Positions 22,723 through 31,121 of a stretch of 45,026 nucleotides of DNA are shown here, one piece after another (position 1 is the stretch's first letter; each line of letters starts with the position of its first letter). This DNA comes from Kiritimatiellia bacterium (lineage in GTDB: Bacteria > Verrucomicrobiota > Kiritimatiellia > CAIQIC01 > JAGNIJ01): the NCBI GenBank assembly GCA_018001225.1, contig JAGNIJ010000039.1, forward strand, positions 1-45,026. The letters are read 5' to 3'. Both the position numbers and the translations under genes were made by a program. Below the pieces are notes generated by a model, which saw nothing but the letters and a program-made list of their open reading frames with translations, made no database searches and was not told the origin of the DNA.

Positions 22723-23655
22723 TCAATGAGAGTCTTGGCCGGTTGTTGTCCCACTTTTAAGCACGACTGCCTCCACGTTCAAGGAGTTATCCATAGTCGC
22801 CGCGGAGGCCCACTCCACCGCAGCGGCGGCTGTGGGTAACTCCGCCGCGGCATAACGCTCTGCCGGGGTCTGGTTCCCTATCGAGCTGTGCGGCCGCTCC
22901 GTGTTGTAATCCTCCCGCCACGCCTCGATGATCCTCCGGCAGTCGTCCACGTTGAGGAACCAATGCTCGTTCAGGCATTCGTCCCGGAACTTGCCGTTGA
23001 AGCTCTCGATATATCCGTTCTGGTTGGGCTTCCCCGGCTGGATAAAGTGCAGTTTCACATCCCGAGTATACGCCCAGGCATCCATCGCCGCGCCTGTGAA
23101 CTCCGGCCCGTTGTCCATCATGATCTGTTGCGGCAACCCCCTCTCGACTTTCAGCTCTTCCAGCACCCGCACCACCCGGACCCCGCCGATCGATGTGTCC
23201 GCCTCTATCTTCAAGCACTCCCTCGTATAGCAGTCGATAACGGCCAGCAGCTTGAGCTTCTGTTGCCCGGCCCGGTCGCTCAAGAAGTCCATGGCCCATA
23301 CCTGGTTTGGCTTCGTAGGTTCCACCAGCGGTTCTCGCTCTCCCCGGCTGATTCGCTTGCGTTTGCGCCGATAGACCTGCAACTGGGCCTCCCGGTAGAT
23401 CCGGGCGATCCGCTTGTGGTTATCTCGCCATCCCTCCCGGCGCAGCTTGACCGCGATCCTTCGATAACCCCACCGTCGGCGCTTCCTCGCCAAGGCGCAG
23501 ATCGCCTCCCGCAGAGGTTCGTCCCTCCGCTTTTGCTCTCGATAGTAAAACACGCTGCGGGGCAAGTCCAACGCTCCACAGGCCCGCCGCACGCTCACCT
23601 CGAAATCCCCAACCAGGTGATCGGCCGCGTCCCGCCACGCCATGGAGCTCACCAT
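22723..23655 (-). CDS. IS3-family transposase OrfB (DDE integrase domain)
   Basis: The 310-residue frame opens at ATG 23655, inside the A7 frameshift site. It has an HTH_21 region (YREQKRRDEPLREAICAL), then the rve integrase core. The first catalytic Asp is in VWAMDFLSD, the second in IMMDNGPEF, and the Glu in NGYIESFNGKFRDE, followed by the NTERPHSSIGNQTPAERY tail that marks IS3-type enzymes. It is normally made as an OrfAB fusion by -1 frameshifting and carries out cut-out and integration of the element through a circular intermediate. Confidence 0.9.
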   Translation of the reverse strand: MVSSMAWRDAADHLVGDFEVSVRRACGALDLPRSVFYYREQKRRDEPLREAICALARKRRRWGYRRIAVKLRREGWRDNHKRIARIYREAQLQVYRRKRKRISRGEREPLVEPTKPNQVWAMDFLSDRAGQQKLKLLAVIDCYTRECLKIEADTSIGGVRVVRVLEELKVERGLPQQIMMDNGPEFTGAAMDAWAYTRDVKLHFIQPGKPNQNGYIESFNGKFRDECLNEHWFLNVDDCRRIIEAWREDYNTERPHSSIGNQTPAERYAAAELPTAAAAVEWASAATMDNSLNVEAVVLKSGTTTGQDSH

Positions 23656-23915
23656 TTTTTTGAGGCCACATCCTTCAGCATCAGGATGTCCAGCGCCTGG
23701 TCGGCCACCAACCGCTTCAGGCGCCGGTTCTCCTCTTCCAGACTCTTCAGCCGGCGAGCATCACTGACATCCATGCCTCCGTACTTGGCCTTCCACCGGT
23801 AGAACGTGCCCTGGGATATCCCGTGCTTACGCAGGAGATCCGGCAAGGGAAACCCCGCCTCTGCCTCCTTCAGCACCCCGATAATCTGCTCCTCCGCGAA
23901 CCGTTTTCCGCGCAT
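23649..23915 (-). CDS. IS3-family OrfA (HTH protein)
   Basis: The 88-residue product is a transposase_8-type helix-turn-helix protein: RFAEEQIIGVLKEAEAG, LLRKHGISQGTFYRWKAKYGG and a leucine-zipper-like LKSLEEENRRLKRLVADQALD. Its last sense codons run through TCA AAA AAA TGG TGA. A -1 slip on the A7 run joins it to OrfB at ATG GTG. It binds the terminal repeats and regulates transposition. Confidence 0.9.
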   Translation of the reverse strand: MRGKRFAEEQIIGVLKEAEAGFPLPDLLRKHGISQGTFYRWKAKYGGMDVSDARRLKSLEEENRRLKRLVADQALDILMLKDVASKKW

Positions 23916-23993
23916 TTCCAGTCCTCCGTCCTTTCCTTGTTGTAGACCAGAGGACTCTCTTTGAAAATGGCCCAGTTTCAGGGGATCAGGTCA

Positions 23994-24382
23994 AATCACA
24001 TTGCCATGATTGATGTAGTCATAAAACATTAATGATAATAAAATAACAACGTACGATAAAAATACTAGACAAAATGTTGTTTATAATCGTATTTGAGGTC
24101 AATAATCATAATATATTATAATATAAGGTAATACATAATAAAAACTGCATTGAATTCGGTATCTTTGCCTTGTTGACACAGAAAAAATGTAAGAAAATTG
24201 TTAGCAAGTTACAATACATTGCATATAAATATAATATGGAATATGATATCATATTCAAACGCCTTGACATGCTGATCATGCTATTATATCGTGGTGCAAG
24301 TAAAACGTTTTACTAGTTTGCTGGTTATGAGACAGTAAACACGTGAGGCGTTCTACTGAAAAGTCAATGGAAAGGAGACAAA
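23994..24382. other. AT-rich non-coding stretch
   Basis: About 390 bp with no gene, strikingly AT-rich compared with everything around it, including a 14-bp palindrome TATATTATAATATA (24112-24125). It carries the promoter and operator of the next gene at its right end. The IS landed at its left edge. The base composition suggests foreign origin or a nucleoid-protein-bound regulatory region. Confidence 0.6.
24264..24314 (+). promoter_or_regulatory. Promoter with LacI-type palindromic operator
   Basis: TTGACA (24264-24269) is followed by TATATC or TATCGT 15-17 bp later. A perfect 16-bp palindrome, AGTAAAACGTTTTACT (24299-24314), overlaps the expected transcription start. A central CG with flanking AAA/TTT is the pattern bound by LacI/CcpA-family repressors. 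Such repressors often respond to sugars, which fits the starch-binding-like product. The cognate regulator is not in the window. Confidence 0.6.
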
Positions 24383-24835
24383 ATGAAGAAACTGGCGACA
24401 TTAACGCTGATTGCGTCTATTGGCTTGTTTGCGGGAAGCAACAAGGCAGATGCAGAGCAGGTCTGGTTCAAAGGCTTCGGCGCCCGTTATGACTATGTCA
24501 AATACGGGACCTGGCTGGCGACCCAGATTCGCGGTGATATCGGTGTCTGGCCCGTGGCCTCTGGCCACACGGCCGGAGCGGTTTACACCGATAATGGCTG
24601 GAAAAACGTCTACTGGACCGATGCCAAGTGGCAGAGCAACGTTCAGAACCCCTACGGGGGGCTGGACGAAGCTTGGAACGTCTGGCTGTCTGCCAGCGGG
24701 CCAAACGGCCGCTACATGGGGATGCCGTTCACACCGTTCGTCATTGAGACGGCGGTGTACGTCAGGAACGCGTCCGGGCAGTGGTCCTGGGACAATAACG
24801 TCGGATACAACTACCGTTACTACGTCCTTCGCTAG
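24383..24835 (+). CDS. Secreted starch-binding-like (CBM21-type) protein
   Basis: The 150-residue protein starts at ATG 24383 behind AAAGGAG. It has a signal peptide ending in ADA (cleavage after about residue 24). The mature protein is a single beta-sandwich-like, aromatic-rich domain: YDYVKYGTWLATQIRG, YTDNGWKNVYW, LDEAWNVWLSA, then FVIETAVYVRNASGQWSWDNN-x-GYNY. The WDNN-x-G-x-NY ending is the hallmark of CBM21/CBM53-type glycogen and starch-binding modules. There is no catalytic domain, so it is a free secreted binding module of unknown role. A LacI-type operator precedes it and a strong terminator follows, so it is monocistronic. Confidence 0.6.
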   Translation: MKKLATLTLIASIGLFAGSNKADAEQVWFKGFGARYDYVKYGTWLATQIRGDIGVWPVASGHTAGAVYTDNGWKNVYWTDAKWQSNVQNPYGGLDEAWNVWLSASGPNGRYMGMPFTPFVIETAVYVRNASGQWSWDNNVGYNYRYYVLR

Positions 24836-24861
24836 GGCTGGAGCGGCTGACTAAAAACAAG

Positions 24862-24893
24862 GCGGCTCCCGGGAATCCCCGGGAGCCGCTTTT
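24862..24893 (+). terminator. Rho-independent terminator
   Basis: A perfect 12-bp stem, GCGGCTCCCGGG (24862-24873) with CCCGGGAGCCGC (24878-24889) and a 4-nt loop, is followed by TTTTC. It ends the starch-binding-like transcript. The stem may also work on the opposite strand for the convergent META gene, though there the T run is weak. Confidence 0.85.
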
Positions 24894-24915
24894 CATTTGG
24901 CCGCGGGACGGGCGG

Positions 24916-25365
24916 TCAGTCACAGTCCGTGCATTTCTCGAAGTGCAGGTTCTCTGTCCCTCCGTCGTAATACAGCCGCAGGGTGTCCTCTTCCCGCTCG
25001 AATCGCGTGACCCGGGTCAGGGCCCCGATGTACCGGGCTTCCTGGTCCATGAGCGCCGCGTCCAGGCAGGCCATTTCCGTCATGGCGGTCTGCCCGATCG
25101 TGATGCCGCCCGCGTCCGTGGCCGAGAACTGCCCGCTGTACGAATTGCAGCCGGAATTCCCGGCAAACGTGTCGTCGCAGGCGAATCGCAACTCGACGCG
25201 GCTGTCCGCGACAACCGGAGTCTCGGCGCCGACCGGCCCCAGGCTCTTGAGGATCCATTCGGTGCGGCAGATAGACATGGCCTCGGGCACCTCGTCTTCA
25301 CATCCTCCCGCAAGAAAGGCCAGGGCGAGCATCGATATCGCACAAGCGGTCGCGCGTCGTTGCAT
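24916..25365 (-). CDS. META-domain (HslJ-like) lipoprotein
   Basis: The start at ATG 25365 is supported by AGGAG 6-8 nt upstream. The 149-residue precursor has a lipoprotein signal ending in LAGGC (Cys 22). The mature part matches META/DUF306 domains: CRTEWILKSLGPVG, VELRFACDDTFAGNSGCNSYSGQF, ITIGQTAMTEMACLD, and a final strand RLYYDGGTENLHFEK. Family members such as HslJ are small envelope proteins linked to stress or antibiotic tolerance, with no known enzyme activity. It is convergent with the starch-binding-like gene and follows the rlmL-like gene on the same strand. Confidence 0.8.
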   Translation of the reverse strand: MQRRATACAISMLALAFLAGGCEDEVPEAMSICRTEWILKSLGPVGAETPVVADSRVELRFACDDTFAGNSGCNSYSGQFSATDAGGITIGQTAMTEMACLDAALMDQEARYIGALTRVTRFEREEDTLRLYYDGGTENLHFEKCTDCD

Positions 25366-25473
25366 GGATTGCTCCTGTAGATCGCTATTGGCTGGAAAGA
25401 GAACCATGTTGCTTGAGGTTCGCCAAGAAGGATCTCGTCCCTGTTTTTCGGAAATGAACCGGAAGCGGGCCGC

Positions 25474-26586
25474 TCACGGGATGTCATAGACAAGGAAGTC
25501 GCAATCGATGTCGCCGTTGGGCAGGGTGGTTTTACTGGCCGGCCGGAGGGGCATCGCGCGCTCGTATTCCGCGGATCCGGCCAGCAGGCAGGCCCGCCAG
25601 CCGTGCATCCGGGTGAGCGCGGAGGCGACACCGCGGACCAGGTCCGGAGCGGCGGCAAGCCGCACGCCGTAGGGCGGGTTGGTCACGATCAGGCCTTTTT
25701 CCCCGCCGGGTTGCAGGTCCTGGATGGAGCTGTGCCGGAACGACAAGCGTACGCCGGCGCGGCGGGCGTTGGCTTTCGCGACATCCAGGACCGCGGCGTC
25801 GATGTCGCCGGCGATGATGCGCGGGCGGGAAGGACGGATCGCTTCGCGGAGTTGGCCGCGCAGTTCGCGCAGGGCGGCGGCTTGTTCTTTGCCGAAGCCG
25901 GCCCAGCGCTCGAAGCCGAAGCGCTCGCGGCCCAGGCCCGGCGCCATGTTGGCCGCCCACTGGGCCGCTTCGATCGCGATGGTCCCGGATCCGCACATCG
26001 GGTCCAGCAGGGGCGTCGCCCGATCCCACCCGGCCAATCGCAGGATCGCCGCCGCGAGGGTCTCGCGGAGCGGCGCCTCGCCGGCCGCCAGGCGGTAGCC
26101 GCGGCGGTGCAGGGATTCGCCGGCCAGGTCGGCGTACAGGGCGGCCTTGTCGTTGGCCAGGTAGAGCTGCACGCGCACGTCGGGATCGTCCCTGGAGATC
26201 GCCGGGCGGGCGCCGGTTTCATCCCGGAGCCGGTCGCAGATCGCGTCCTTGACCTTCAACGCGGCGAAATTGGCGTTTTGCAGCGCGCTGCCCCGGCAGA
26301 CCGCGGACACGGCGAGGGTGGTCCGCGGCGAAAGAAAAGGCGACCACTCCATGTCGCGCGCGCCGGCGTACAGCGCGGCCTCGTCGGGGGCGGGGAAGCG
26401 GCGGAGCAGGACGAGGATCCGCTGGGCAATCCGGCTCTGGAGGCAGGCCCGCCAGCCGTCGCGCCAGTCCCCGCGGAAGGGGATGCCGCCGCGATTGAGC
26501 CGCACGCTGGCGAAGCCCAGCTCGCGCAATTCGTCGCACAGCACCTCCTCGGTGCCGGGGATACAGGTGGCGTGGAACTCCTGCAT
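25474..26586 (-). CDS. rlmL: THUMP-domain rRNA methyltransferase, RlmL/YpsC type
   Basis: This 370-residue protein has an N-terminal RNA-binding region with a THUMP domain (about 45-155) and a class I SAM methyltransferase domain. Motif I is DPMCGSGT (195-202), the acidic motif is GDID (260-263), and the catalytic NPPYG (303-307) marks N6-adenine or N2-guanine methylation. The length matches stand-alone YpsC/RlmL N-terminal enzymes, which make m2G in 23S rRNA (G2445 in E. coli), not the longer fused RlmKL. It is the last gene of the efflux operon, one base after the 83-aa gene. The exact target is inferred from the family. Confidence 0.8.
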   Translation of the reverse strand: MQEFHATCIPGTEEVLCDELRELGFASVRLNRGGIPFRGDWRDGWRACLQSRIAQRILVLLRRFPAPDEAALYAGARDMEWSPFLSPRTTLAVSAVCRGSALQNANFAALKVKDAICDRLRDETGARPAISRDDPDVRVQLYLANDKAALYADLAGESLHRRGYRLAAGEAPLRETLAAAILRLAGWDRATPLLDPMCGSGTIAIEAAQWAANMAPGLGRERFGFERWAGFGKEQAAALRELRGQLREAIRPSRPRIIAGDIDAAVLDVAKANARRAGVRLSFRHSSIQDLQPGGEKGLIVTNPPYGVRLAAAPDLVRGVASALTRMHGWRACLLAGSAEYERAMPLRPASKTTLPNGDIDCDFLVYDIP

Positions 26587-26587
26587 G

Positions 26588-26839
26588 TTACACGCCGCTC
26601 TTGAGCCGGAGCTTGTGCACGAACAGCACCATTTCGCCGCCTCGTCCGCGCGTGGCGCGGCGGCGCAGGAAGTCCTCCAGGTAATCCCAGTCTTCGGGCA
26701 GGGGCGGGCTGTCGTAGTCCCAGCGCTCCTCGTCGGAGCGCTTGAATTGCCACTGGATGTGCTGCCGGGCCACCGATACCCGCACGAGGCGCTTGACCCC
26801 GTCGGGCAGGCGGGCGCTCCACTCGATCTGCTTCTTCAT
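26588..26839 (-). CDS. Small conserved-looking hypothetical protein (83 aa)
   Basis: The family is not recognised. The gene starts one base after the RND stop (TGAaATG) and ends one base before the rlmL-like start, so it is tightly embedded in the operon. The product is soluble, with beta-like segments (KRLVRVSVARQHIQWQFKR), a Trp/Asp-rich stretch (ERWDYDSPPLPEDWDYLEDF) and a basic end (VHKLRLKSG). Its spacing favours a link with the methyltransferase. Confidence 0.65.
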   Translation of the reverse strand: MKKQIEWSARLPDGVKRLVRVSVARQHIQWQFKRSDEERWDYDSPPLPEDWDYLEDFLRRRATRGRGGEMVLFVHKLRLKSGV

Positions 26840-26840
26840 T

Positions 26841-29800
26841 TCAGGCGGGCGGCGGCTTGGGATTCAGGTCGTCGACCGGGGCGAACCGCTTCCGGAAGGC
26901 CCCCGAGATGGAATCCGCGATGCTGACCATCGCGGGCACGAGAACCAGCGTGAGCACGGTGGCCAGGGACAGGCCGAAGATCACGGCGACGGCCATGGGG
27001 GCCCACCACGCGCTGGATTCCGCGCCGGCCGTAAACTTCGGCGGCCACGAGTGAAACTCGAGGCTCCAGCCGACGGCCATCGGGATCAGGCCCAGCACCG
27101 TCGTGGAGGCGGTCAGGAGGACCGGCCGCAGACGCATGCGGCCGGCCGCGACGATGGACTCGGTCATGCTCGCGCCCTCGGCCCGGCGCTGCTCGATGCA
27201 GTCGATGAGCACGATGGCGTTGTTGACCACGATGCCGGCGAGGCTGATGACGCCGACGCCGGTCATGATCACGCCGAACTTCATGCCGCAGATCAGCAGG
27301 CCCCACATGACGCCGATCATGGAGAGGATCACCGAGAAGAAGATGATCAGCGGGAGGAGGACGGAATTGAACTGGATCACGAGGATGACCAGGATGAGTC
27401 CGGAGGCGACGCCGAAGGCGCGCATCAGGAAGGCGCCGGACTCGCGCATCTCCTCCGTATCGCCGGTGTAATCCACGCGGTAGCCGCGGGGCAGGTTCAG
27501 GCCGGCGACGCGGGCCTGGACGTCGGGCAGGATCTTGTCCACGCCGCGCCCGGCGTTGTTGCCCGTGATAGTGACCACGCGTTTCTGGTTCTTGCGCTGG
27601 ATGGCGCCGCGCCCGCCGGTGTACTCGAGTTGACCCAGCGAGGAGAGGGGCACGTTCTGCCCGTTTTCGGCGGGGATGAAGACCTGGTCGAGCAGGTTCA
27701 TGGTGTTCCGCTGGCCCTCGGGCAGGCGCAGGGTGATGTCGTACTCGTCCTCGTCTGCCCGGAACCGGCTGCTCTCGAGCCCGTAGATGGCCATGCGCAG
27801 AAAGTGGCCGATGGTCCCGGTGTCGAGCCCGAGCAGGGCGGCCCGGGCGCGGTCCACGTGGAACTGGATCTCGGGCAGCGCCTTCTCCAGGTCGCTTTGC
27901 AGGTCCACCAGGCCCGGGACCGACTCGATCGCGCGGACGATCTCGCCCGCGTAGGATTCCAGCGTGTCGAAATCGTCGCCCGAGAGCTCGATGGACACCG
28001 GAGCGCCGGTCGGCGGGCCCTCCTCCTCGCGCTCGACCGTGAGCTCGGCCCCGGCGACGATCCCGATGTCGCTCCGGATCGCGTCCAGCAGCGCCAGCGA
28101 ATTGGTTTGCCGCTCCCCGGCCTTCAGGAATTCCACGTGGATGGTGCCGCGGTGGGATTCCTCCGCCGCGCCGCCGCCGATCATGCCGCCGCTGCTTCCC
28201 ACGGTGGTCAGGAAGAACTTGATGTCCTGGTACTTCACCAGCTTCCGCTCGGCGTCCCGCAGGACGGCGTCGGTCCGCTCGATGCTGGTGCCCTGCGGGA
28301 ACTTCAGGCTCACCGTGCAGTTGCGGGGCTCGACCTCGGGGAACAATTCGACGCCCAAATCGCGCCAGGCGTAGACCTGCACGGACAGGATCAGAAAGGC
28401 GAAACCCAGCAGCATGACCGGGACGCGGTGGCGCAGGGCGGCGCGGAGCAGCCGCTCATAGCCCCGGATGAACCAGTGGGGCTTCTCGTGCCGGTCCCGC
28501 GGACGCGCGCTGATGAAGGCCGAGCAGATCGCGGGATTGATGACCATGGCCACGAAGAGCGAGGCGGAGAGGATCACGATCAGGGTCTTCGGCAGGAAGC
28601 CCATGAACTGGCCCATGACGTCGGGCCAGGCGAGGAGCGGCCAGAAGGCGACCAGCGTGGTCAGGGTCGAGGTGATGACCGGCCAGGCGACCTCGGACGC
28701 CCCGTGGCGGGCGGCGTCGATGCGCGACTCGCCCAGCGTCCGGTGGCGGTAGGTGTTCTCCACGATGACGATCGCGTTGTCCACGAGCATGCCGACGGCC
28801 AGCACGAGGCTGAAGAGCACGATCATGTTCAGCGTCGTGCCCTGGGCGGCCATGAGCACGAACGCCATGAGCATGGAGAAGGGGATCGCCAGGCCCACGA
28901 ACAGGGCGTTGCGTACGCCCATGAAGACCAGGAGCACCAGGACCACGAGGATGAAACCGGAGGCGACGTTGTTCTCCAGCTCCTTGATCATCGAGTCGAT
29001 ATACTCCGACATGTCCATGACCTCGGTCAGGACGACGTCGGGCGGCAGTTGGGTCTGCCCGATGATTCGCTTGACCTGCTTGAGCAGGGCGACCGCGTTC
29101 TCGCCGCTGCGCTTCTTGAGGCTCAAGGTGACGCAAGGTTTCCCGTTGAGACGAGAGATGGAGGCGATGTCCTTGAACGTGTCGGACACCGCCGCGATGT
29201 CGGTGAGGTACACGGGCCGCCCGTCCCGCTCGGTCAGCAGGATGCGGCGGATCTCCGGCACCAGCTTGAACTCGCCCGGGATGCGCACCTGGAACTTGTC
29301 GCCGGCCATCTCGATGTTGCCGGCCGAGACGGTCAGGTTCTCCTGGGCGATGCGCTGCATGACCAGCCCGAGCGGGATGCGGTAGGCGATCATCCGGGGC
29401 AGGTCGATCTCGACCCGGATCTCGCGCTCGCGCGTGCCGCTCAAGACGGCCTGCTTGATCCCGGAGAGCTGCTCGATCTGGTCCTGCAGGTCCTCGGCCA
29501 GGTTCTTCAGGCGGTCCAGGTCGTCCGGGCCCGACAGGGTGAAGATGTAGACCGGGAAGTCCGAGCTGAAGTTGAAGGCGTCCACGACCGGCTCGTCGAG
29601 GTCGTCGGGCAGGTCGGGCTTCGCGAGGTCCACCTTGTCCTTGACCCGCTGCTTGGCCAGGTCGATGTTCCCGCCGGCGAGGAACTCGATGGAAATGCTG
29701 CAGTAGTTCTCGCCCGAGGTGGAGCGCATCTCCTTGATGTTCTCCACGTCGTTGAGCTGCTTCTCCAGCGGGATGGTGACCAGCTTCTCCATCTCCTCCG

Positions 29801-29966
29801 GGGCCGTGCCCTCGTAGTACGCGCTGATGAAGACGTACGGGATGGTGATGTCCGGCGTGCCCTCGCGGGGCAGCCGCAGGTAGCTCACCGAGCCGGCGAT
29901 GACCAGCACAACGGCAAACACGAAGACCGCCGTGCGGAACTTGATGGCGTAGTTGGAGAGGATCAT
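26841..29966 (-). CDS. RND efflux pump inner-membrane transporter (AcrB-like)
   Basis: The 1041-residue protein is full length for an HAE-type RND pump. It has an N-terminal transmembrane helix, a porter domain (TPDITIPYVFISAYYEGTAP), then a helix block with LVLAVGMLVDNAIVIVENTYRH, holding the proton-relay-type Asp and its neighbours. The second half repeats the design (GVGVISLAGIVVNNAIVLID). It takes substrates from the periplasm or inner membrane and drives them out by proton flow, working with the adaptor and TolC-like protein encoded just upstream. The long open frame on the opposite strand is a GC-rich shadow. Confidence 0.9.
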   Translation of the reverse strand: MILSNYAIKFRTAVFVFAVVLVIAGSVSYLRLPREGTPDITIPYVFISAYYEGTAPEEMEKLVTIPLEKQLNDVENIKEMRSTSGENYCSISIEFLAGGNIDLAKQRVKDKVDLAKPDLPDDLDEPVVDAFNFSSDFPVYIFTLSGPDDLDRLKNLAEDLQDQIEQLSGIKQAVLSGTREREIRVEIDLPRMIAYRIPLGLVMQRIAQENLTVSAGNIEMAGDKFQVRIPGEFKLVPEIRRILLTERDGRPVYLTDIAAVSDTFKDIASISRLNGKPCVTLSLKKRSGENAVALLKQVKRIIGQTQLPPDVVLTEVMDMSEYIDSMIKELENNVASGFILVVLVLLVFMGVRNALFVGLAIPFSMLMAFVLMAAQGTTLNMIVLFSLVLAVGMLVDNAIVIVENTYRHRTLGESRIDAARHGASEVAWPVITSTLTTLVAFWPLLAWPDVMGQFMGFLPKTLIVILSASLFVAMVINPAICSAFISARPRDRHEKPHWFIRGYERLLRAALRHRVPVMLLGFAFLILSVQVYAWRDLGVELFPEVEPRNCTVSLKFPQGTSIERTDAVLRDAERKLVKYQDIKFFLTTVGSSGGMIGGGAAEESHRGTIHVEFLKAGERQTNSLALLDAIRSDIGIVAGAELTVEREEEGPPTGAPVSIELSGDDFDTLESYAGEIVRAIESVPGLVDLQSDLEKALPEIQFHVDRARAALLGLDTGTIGHFLRMAIYGLESSRFRADEDEYDITLRLPEGQRNTMNLLDQVFIPAENGQNVPLSSLGQLEYTGGRGAIQRKNQKRVVTITGNNAGRGVDKILPDVQARVAGLNLPRGYRVDYTGDTEEMRESGAFLMRAFGVASGLILVILVIQFNSVLLPLIIFFSVILSMIGVMWGLLICGMKFGVIMTGVGVISLAGIVVNNAIVLIDCIEQRRAEGASMTESIVAAGRMRLRPVLLTASTTVLGLIPMAVGWSLEFHSWPPKFTAGAESSAWWAPMAVAVIFGLSLATVLTLVLVPAMVSIADSISGAFRKRFAPVDDLNPKPPPA

Positions 29967-29978
29967 GGGAAAACGGGA

Positions 29979-31121
29979 TTAGGGTTCCGCCTTGGCCGAG
30001 CCTCCGGCGGACAAGTCGGGTGCCGCGGGGGGCGTCGCCGGGGCGTCCGCCCCGACGATCGCGACCAGGCGCCCGTCCTGGAGGCCGCGGTGGCCCTCGA
30101 TCACGAGGGCATCGCCCGCCGACAGGCCGGCGGAGAGCACCGCGTCGTGCCCGACCATCGCGTCGATCTGCACGCGCCGGCGCACCGCGCGGTCGCCCTC
30201 CACGATGAACACGATATGCTCGCCTTTGCGCGGCACGATGGCGGCCAGCGGGACCACGATGGCGTCGGGCCTTATGCGGCGGACCAGCGTGACCTCCGCG
30301 ATCATGCCCGGCTTGAACTCGCCGCCGGGATTCGCGGTCTCCAACTCCACGCGGAAGGAATTGCTTTCCCGGGCGGCCTGGCCGGACACGTAGGTGATCG
30401 CGCCGGTGAAGGCGCGGCCCGGCAGGGCCGACAGCGTGAAGGCCAGGGCGTCGCCCTTTTTCACGGCGGGGATGTCCCGTTCGGGCACGTCGAACCCGAT
30501 CTTGACCCGGTCCGTCTGGATCAGCCGCAGCACGGCCTGGCCCTCGCCGGCGTAGTCGCCGACCTCGACCAGGCGGTCGTTCAGGACGCCCGGGAACGGC
30601 GCGCGCACCTCGCACTGGGAGAGGAAGATCTTCGCCTCGTCGCGGGTGATGTTCGCCATGTCGCGCCGCCGCTCGATGGCCTCGTAGTCGCTGGGGGAGA
30701 CCGCCCCGGTCTTCTCCAGTTCGCGGTAGCGCTTCAGGTCGCGCTCGGCGTCGCGGCTTTCCACTTCCGCCCGGCGCACCTGGGCGTCCCACACCCGGCC
30801 GTCCAGCCGGAGCAGGACCTGGCCTTCCGCCACGGCCGCGCCCTTCTCCGCCTCCAGCGCGAGGACACGGCCCGCGCGCTCGGCGCCCAGGACCGCTTCC
30901 TTGAGCGGCTCGACTACGCCCGGAAGCCGGATTTCGTCGGACACCGTCCGGGGCTGCACGGGCTCCACGCGCACGGCATAGGCCTTCTCCGGCGGCGCCG
31001 GCTTCTCCTCCGGCTTCTTGCCGAGCGCCCCGAACAGCACGATCAGGGCGACGACGGCCAGCAGGCCCCCCCAGGCGAGCCAGGCGCCTTTGCGGGAGCG
31101 GGGAGCAGGGGGGGTGTTCAT
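29979..31121 (-). CDS. RND membrane-fusion (adaptor) protein
   Basis: The 380-residue protein has one N-terminal transmembrane anchor (about 14-33, WLAWGGLLAVVALIVLFGAL) and the adaptor domain order: a lipoyl half-motif (AERAGRVLALEAEKGAAVAE), a helical hairpin (RVWDAQVRRAEVESRDAERD), the second lipoyl half (VRAPFPGVLNDRLVEVGDYA), then beta-barrel and membrane-proximal domains (FKPGMIAEVTLVRR). It links the RND pump with the outer-membrane channel. Its start overlaps the tolC-like stop by four bases. Confidence 0.9.
   Translation of the reverse strand: MNTPPAPRSRKGAWLAWGGLLAVVALIVLFGALGKKPEEKPAPPEKAYAVRVEPVQPRTVSDEIRLPGVVEPLKEAVLGAERAGRVLALEAEKGAAVAEGQVLLRLDGRVWDAQVRRAEVESRDAERDLKRYRELEKTGAVSPSDYEAIERRRDMANITRDEAKIFLSQCEVRAPFPGVLNDRLVEVGDYAGEGQAVLRLIQTDRVKIGFDVPERDIPAVKKGDALAFTLSALPGRAFTGAITYVSGQAARESNSFRVELETANPGGEFKPGMIAEVTLVRRIRPDAIVVPLAAIVPRKGEHIVFIVEGDRAVRRRVQIDAMVGHDAVLSAGLSAGDALVIEGHRGLQDGRLVAIVGADAPATPPAAPDLSAGGSAKAEP

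Larger units (their letters stand above)
22695..23993 (-). mobile_element. Complete IS3-family insertion sequence
   Basis: The element is 1299 bp. Its ends are imperfect inverted repeats of about 40 bp: the left begins TGACCTGACCCCC, the right (reverse complement) TGACCTGATCCCC, and both continue to a TTTCAA-GAGAGTC block. It is flanked by the 4-bp direct repeat AATC (22691-22694 and 23994-23997), the target duplication. It encodes orfA and orfB with an A7 slippery run. All parts look intact, so it may be recently active. Confidence 0.9.
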
